The position numbers and the translations under genes are program-made. Below the pieces are notes generated by a model. The model had not been told where the DNA came from, ran no database searches, and saw only the letters and a list, made by a program, of their open reading frames with translations. Source: Gemmatimonadota bacterium (lineage in GTDB: Bacteria; Gemmatimonadota; Gemmatimonadetes; Longimicrobiales; Gaopeijiaceae). Taken from it: DNA of 56,238 bases. This document shows positions 52,247 through 56,238 of the stretch, piece by piece. Numbering within the stretch: position 1 is the first letter of the stretch; each line of letters begins with the position of its first letter. The stretch is from assembly GCA_021295815.1 (NCBI GenBank), contig JAGWBQ010000018.1:1-56238 (forward strand). Direction: 5' to 3'.

Positions 52247-54124
52247 TCAGTAGTCCACCGGACGGAGGAAGGATTCGCCGATGGCGGTGGAAGAGACCAC
52301 CGCGACGGCGGGAAGCGCCCGCTTCCAATGGGTAGTCCGCAGCCGGCGGGCGGCGATAGCCACTGCCGACGCCGGGAATCCGGCCGCCTCCAGCTCGTGC
52401 TCGCGATAGCCGGTCAGGAGGCCGTGAAGAATGGGATCGGCGTCGTGATACGGTACGCCCAGTTCGTCTTCGTCGTCCACGCCGACAACAAGGTCCGCGC
52501 TCGCAGGCTTGCTCACCACTGGCTCGGGAATGCGGAGATGACGCGCCAGCTTCCAGACCTGGGTCTTGTAGAGATCGCCCAGCGGGTTGAGCGGCGGCGA
52601 GTCGTCGGCGTGCCAGGTGAAGTAACCGAGCAGCCGTTCGCTCTTGTTGCCGGTGCCCAGCGGCAGGGCCTCCAGCTTCGCGGACTGATCGAAGATCGCC
52701 ACCGCCCTGAACCGAGCCATGACGTTGCCCCGGCGGAGGGGCGAGAGTTCGGGCTCGTGCTCCCGCACGTAGGCGTCGACCGAGCCGGTGATGTCGATGG
52801 TCCGCTCCGCGACCCCCAGACTGCTGGTGACGAGACGGGCATGAGAGAGGCTCTCGGGATTCGAGGTCCGGTACGGAAGGCGCAGCGCGTGGACGTTCTC
52901 CGGTCCGAGGGCCCGGCAGGCCAGGGCCAGCGTGACCGCCGAATCGACCCCGCCGCTTACCCCAACCACCGCCCGTTCGAAACCACGCCGGCGGAGCAGC
53001 TCGTCCCGCAGGAACTCGACCAGGGTTCTCTCCACCAGCGCCAGGTCGAGCTCGAGCTCGCGCTTGAGATTCTCGCGGGTCGGGAAGGCCCGAACGGGTC
53101 GCTCACAGCTATCGGCGACCGCCGCCGGGATCTCGGGATCCTCGGTCTCCTCCACGATGGCTCCTCGTCTCTTCCGGCTTCCGCCAGGCGTATCGGCGCG
53201 CGCGGCGCTGATAAGAGAACGGCCCAGGTAAGGCAGGGCCCGCACGAAATCGCCCAAGAGCGGCGAATCGGCCCGAGCCCGGTCCAGAGTTTTCCAGTCG
53301 AGAGCGACCGGCGTGACGCCGTCCTCCCAGAGCGGCCCGCGCGCCGTTATCGCTCCGTCAGGTCCGCAGACCACCGAACCGCCTGCGAAGAGCTTTCCGC
53401 CTTCCGAACCCGTCAACTGGCCTACCGCCACGTAAACGCCATGTTCACGGGCCGCAGCGATAGCGAGCTCGTCCCAGAACCTGAGATTGGCGGGTCTTCC
53501 GGCGGATTCGGCCCCGAGTCCGCGTACCGGTGACGCGCTCGGCACCAAGATCGCGCGTGCTCCGCCCACGGCTAGAATTCCGGCGGAGAGCGAGTGCCAC
53601 ATGTCTTCGCAGATCAGGATGCCCATCCGTCCGAAGCGGGTGTCGAAGGCCTCGATCGCGCGCCCGGCCTCGACGAAGCGGGCCTCGTCGAACAGGCCGT
53701 AGGTGGGCAGGAAGACCTTGCGGTGGATGTGGATCACCCGCCAACGATCCCCGGCCGCTTCCAGATAGGCCGCCGAGTTGTGAACGCGGTGTCGCCAGAG
53801 CTCGAAGAAGCCGACGACGAGATCGGGGGCCTCTGCCGACGGGACGCCCAGCCCGTCCACGAGCTCGGCGGCGGTGAGCGCGGCGTCCTCGACTCCGCCC
53901 TCCAGGAAGTATCCGCTTAGCACCGCCTCCGGGAAGAGCGCGATGTCGGTCGTGCCGGCCAGCTCCTCCGCGATCTCCCTCACGGCAGCCAGGTTGGCGC
54001 CCACTCGGGCCTTTTCGGGTCTGTACTGGACCATGGCCAGCCGGACGCTCGCCGAGACGGCCGCCAAGGCCTGAACGGGGTCTTCGCGCACCGTGGCCGC
54101 AATGCCCGTCGAGGTCGGCCTCAC
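52247..54124 (-). CDS. nadE: Glutamine-dependent NAD+ synthetase
   Basis: Last step of NAD+ synthesis, using glutamine as amide donor. The 625 residues comprise an N-terminal CN-hydrolase/glutaminase domain with Glu66 (ALFPEAVLSGY), Lys in HRKVFLPTYG and Cys in ILICEDMWH. The C-terminal synthetase domain has the ATP-binding SGGVDSAV, LPLGTGNKSERLLGYFTWHAD and DLYKTQVWKLARHL. The GTG at 54124 overlaps the MT-A70 stop as GTGA. The first 30 residues are not conserved-looking and an alternative start near SVRLAMVQY is possible. Confidence 0.94.
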   Translation of the reverse strand: MRPTSTGIAATVREDPVQALAAVSASVRLAMVQYRPEKARVGANLAAVREIAEELAGTTDIALFPEAVLSGYFLEGGVEDAALTAAELVDGLGVPSAEAPDLVVGFFELWRHRVHNSAAYLEAAGDRWRVIHIHRKVFLPTYGLFDEARFVEAGRAIEAFDTRFGRMGILICEDMWHSLSAGILAVGGARAILVPSASPVRGLGAESAGRPANLRFWDELAIAAAREHGVYVAVGQLTGSEGGKLFAGGSVVCGPDGAITARGPLWEDGVTPVALDWKTLDRARADSPLLGDFVRALPYLGRSLISAARADTPGGSRKRRGAIVEETEDPEIPAAVADSCERPVRAFPTRENLKRELELDLALVERTLVEFLRDELLRRRGFERAVVGVSGGVDSAVTLALACRALGPENVHALRLPYRTSNPESLSHARLVTSSLGVAERTIDITGSVDAYVREHEPELSPLRRGNVMARFRAVAIFDQSAKLEALPLGTGNKSERLLGYFTWHADDSPPLNPLGDLYKTQVWKLARHLRIPEPVVSKPASADLVVGVDDEDELGVPYHDADPILHGLLTGYREHELEAAGFPASAVAIAARRLRTTHWKRALPAVAVVSSTAIGESFLRPVDY

Positions 54125-54720
54125 AACGCTTCCCTCCGCCTGGAGCCCGTGCTCGCGACGGCCCGCTCGTCGTCGGCCTCCAGCCCCCACGCCCGCCAGC
54201 CGTCCACGCGCCCCCGCGCAAACAGTTCAATTTTCCGAAGCGCCGGAAACATCCTGTCGATGCGGTCTCGGACCTCGTCCGGCTTGCGCGAGTGTTCCCG
54301 CCTGGGACTCCGGACCATCTGGCGAACGTTTCGCGCACCGCGCGGCAGGGGAATTCTGCCGCGCTTGAAGACGAGACAGAGCTCGCACTGGCTCATGGTG
54401 TAGAAACCGGGGTTGACCCGGCCCTTGTCCCATACGAAACCGACGGTCGCCCACCGGAACCCCCACGCTTTCCCGAGGTCGATTCCCTGGTCGAGATGGG
54501 GGTTGGTCACCCACATGAACAAGAGGCTGTCCGGGGCCGCGATCCGGTGAACGGAAAGGCCCTTGAGATCGTCGAGGGTCACCGTGGGATAGTGGCGGAT
54601 CGCTCCACCGCTGTCACCGTTCCCGCCCCCGGCGTGTTGGAGCTGGCCCTTATAGTCCCATGGTGGATCGGCGTAGAGGATGTCGAACCGGCTCGTCGGC
54701 AGCGGCGGGAAGCCGATCAT
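54121..54720 (-). CDS. MT-A70 family adenine N6-methyltransferase
   Basis: The 199 residues carry the MT-A70 catalytic motif DPPW (residues 18-21, in DILYADPPWDYKG), then LFMWVTNPHLDQGIDLGKAWGFRWATVGFVWDKG, QCELCLVFKRG and a C-terminal KIELFARGRVDGWRAWG. The C-terminus ends in a charged tail. Bacterial and phage members methylate DNA (or RNA); the target here is unknown. A solitary gene without a restriction partner suggests an orphan regulatory or anti-restriction role. GGGTGG precedes the ATG. It is translationally coupled to nadE, an unexpected partner. Confidence 0.92.
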   Translation of the reverse strand: MIGFPPLPTSRFDILYADPPWDYKGQLQHAGGGNGDSGGAIRHYPTVTLDDLKGLSVHRIAAPDSLLFMWVTNPHLDQGIDLGKAWGFRWATVGFVWDKGRVNPGFYTMSQCELCLVFKRGRIPLPRGARNVRQMVRSPRREHSRKPDEVRDRIDRMFPALRKIELFARGRVDGWRAWGLEADDERAVASTGSRRREAL

Positions 54721-54758
54721 GCCACCCTGTCGTCCCGAGGAGCCTCGGTTGGATCCCG

Positions 54759-55187
54759 CTAGTCGTTTCCCTCGGGCGGGGCGGCCTGCAAGGTGATCCG
54801 TCCTGTGCGCACGTCCCAGACGAACTCGGTGTCTTCCTGGTAGATGAAGCTGTCCGAGACGCGCGTCGGCGGCGAGTTCTGGCCTCGGGCCGGGTCCATG
54901 CGGTCGGAGGAGGAGCTGTAGACGACGAAGGTCCACCTCCCGATCATCCCGGTTCGCCGGAAGCACTCGGTCACCCTGCGGCCGATGCCGACCTCGCCGA
55001 TGCGGAGCCTCTGCCTACTTTCGTGTCGGATCCACACGTTGCCGATGGGTCCGCCGCCGTCCTCGTTGTTGACGGTGAAGCAGGCGCGGGGAGCATTGGG
55101 GTCCTCGGGGGCGGACGCGCACGCCGTCAGGACCGCGAGAGCGGCGAGGGGAGCCAGGAGACGGGAGGGTGTGATCTGAACGTTCAT
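54759..55187 (-). CDS. Small hypothetical lipoprotein
   Basis: The 142 residues from ATG 55187 start with a signal peptide and lipobox (LLAPLAALAVLTAC). The mature part has two cysteines (ACFTVNN and TECFRR) and a beta-rich pattern (VWIRHESRQRLRIGEVGIGRRVTECF, WTFVVYSSSSDRM). No known family recognised. It is 38 bp upstream of the MT-A70 gene on the same strand, and is the last gene before the CRISPR array. Confidence 0.7.
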   Translation of the reverse strand: MNVQITPSRLLAPLAALAVLTACASAPEDPNAPRACFTVNNEDGGGPIGNVWIRHESRQRLRIGEVGIGRRVTECFRRTGMIGRWTFVVYSSSSDRMDPARGQNSPPTRVSDSFIYQEDTEFVWDVRTGRITLQAAPPEGND

Positions 55188-55310
55188 GTCTGTACCGCAG
55201 CCTTTAAGGGCGGGAGGCCAATGGCGGGAGGCCGATCTACGGGTGGTTGACATTCCCTTACCCTGCGCATCGGTCTCGGTTCACGGGTTTGGATATAGCG
55301 GCGTTCCGTC

Positions 55311-56238
55311 GCTTCAATGAGGCCGAGGCGGACCCGCCCCGGTAGGGTTCCTGGCCAAATTCGGTCCTGCGCTGGCCACCGTCGGCTTCAAAGAGGCCGG
55401 GGCGGACCCGCCCCGGTAGGGGGAGCGACACGTCGGTAAATACGGACCTTCGCTCCAGGTGCTTCAAAGAGGCGGGGGCGGACCCGCCCCGGTAGGACGC
55501 GGCCGGCGCAGGCGAGAGGATCGGCATTAACCTGCTTCAAAGAGGCGGGGGCGGACCCGCCCCGGTAGGACCCGAGGGAGAGGCGACCGAATCCGAGGAA
55601 GACGAGGCTTCAAAGAGGCGGGGGCGGACCCGCCCCGGTAGGCTCCTACCGATTGGGACGGGGTAAAGGCCGACATTTGCCGCGCTTCAAAGAGGCCGGG
55701 GCGGACCCGCCCCGGTAGGCTAAACGCCGGAAGGCCGAGCCGGCCGAGTCCGTCCCGCTTCAAAGAGGCCGGGGCGGACCCGCCCCGGTAGGAGTACCGG
55801 GCTGGGTCGGGACGCCCCCGCTGCAAAAAGCTTCAAAGAGGCCGGGGCGGACCCGCCCCGGTAGGCCCCAAGCAGCTTTAGATCGGCGTGCCAGTCGATG
55901 CCGCTTCAAAGAGGCCGGGGCGGACCCGCCCCGGTAGGCTGCCTGCGGGACGTGTCGCGTTGCTGTCTGGACCTGGCTTCAAAGAGGCCGGGGCGGACCC
56001 GCCCCGGTAGGTGTACGCCTGATGCCCCCGGTTATGGAGATTTTCCGGCTTCAAAGAGGCCGGGGCGGACCCGCCCCGGTAGGTCGAACCAGCCGTACGA
56101 CCGCTGATCGACCCATTCGCGCTTCAAAGAGGCCGGGGCGGACCCGCCCCGGTAGGCCGTTCGCTCACATGTGGGGCATCCTGTGCGGCGAAGCTTCAAA
56201 GAGGCCGGGGCGGACCCGCCCCGGTAGGGAGGCTACAC
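55311..56238 (+). CRISPR. CRISPR array, 13 repeats visible, continues past the window
   Basis: Repeats of 36 bp begin GCTTCAAAGAGGCC and end CCGGTAGG; the centre forms a stem CCGGGGCG-GACC-CGCCCCGG. Starts: 55311, 55385, 55461, 55534, 55607, 55684, 55757, 55830, 55903, 55976, 56048, 56121, 56193. The 12 complete spacers are 36-41 bp and all different by eye. Repeat 1 is degenerate (two changes, AATGAGG and CCGAGG). Repeats 3-5 share one C-to-G change in the stem. No cas gene or AT-rich leader is in view. The strand given follows the handle-like end; the degenerate left end suggests instead that the leader lies to the right, so orientation is open. Confidence 0.97.

Noticed and set aside
55247-55275. 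CRISPR leader promoter starting with TTGACA at 55247
   Set aside because: No acceptable -10 box is at 16-18 bp, the flank is not AT-rich, and the degenerate repeat suggests this is the trailer end.
55258-56107. Open frames on both strands across the CRISPR array encoding YRGGSAPASLK-like and ASKRPGRTRPGR-like repeats
   Set aside because: They are translations of the 36-bp CRISPR repeat; the unit length with spacers gives frames by chance.

Overview
The window is 56.2 kb of high-GC bacterial chromosome with densely packed genes, many joined by 4-nt ATGA/GTGA overlaps. It suggests a diderm, probably of the Gemmatimonadota. Supporting signs are a TonB-dependent receptor, an Mla-type lipid-transport set, many secreted lipoproteins, peptidases and BNR/beta-propeller proteins, and a CRISPR array. 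No 16S gene is present, so the phylum is an inference from gene content. Every gap between genes is under 300 bp; the largest are 37521-37754, 42059-42285 and 20936-21135.

Positions 1-27071 are almost entirely minus-strand housekeeping genes. In transcription order they begin with a TonB receptor, RNase Z, tyrA, aroA and cmk as one overlapping run. Next come rpsA with its own promoter and an acidic repeat tail that changes frame, a periplasmic binding protein and pccB, then a double-PDZ protein. A biotin carboxylase, a biotinyl carrier and a methylmalonyl-CoA mutase catalytic chain follow. With pccB these form a route from propionyl-CoA to succinyl-CoA. A very clear promoter then starts fmdB-argS-purM, an outer-membrane-type protein and the complete riboflavin set ribD-ribE-ribBA-ribH, followed by nusB, hpf and a mannose-family PTS (EIIA, EIIB, EIIC, EIID) that runs off the left edge. 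Two diverged copies of a roughly 150-bp intergenic repeat sit before nusB and before EIIC.

Positions 27134-42058 are mixed in strand and rich in secreted proteins. They hold a Tat-type PLP aminotransferase, an NTF2-like lipoprotein, a 1088-residue BNR-repeat protein, the methionine sulfoxide repair pair MsrP/MsrQ, a class I glutamine amidotransferase directly behind a tRNA-Leu(UAA), RidA, a TlpA-like lipoprotein, a BNR lipoprotein, a gluzincin-propeller-barrel protein and a further propeller protein.

Positions 42286-46588 hold a cobalamin-binding-protein homologue with a small membrane protein, behind an unusual tRNA-like RNA candidate, and then the mlaE-mlaF-mlaD transporter. Positions 46730-55187 carry M20, M14 and P1/DmpA peptidases, NAD synthetase, an MT-A70 methyltransferase and a small lipoprotein. 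A CRISPR array of 13 visible repeats runs off the right edge; no cas gene is in the window.

The observations most worth checking are the rpsA tail frame change, the tRNA-like RNA with competing pairings upstream of the cobalamin-linked pair, the probable ATT start of RNase Z, the paired intergenic repeats, and the structure of the CRISPR array.
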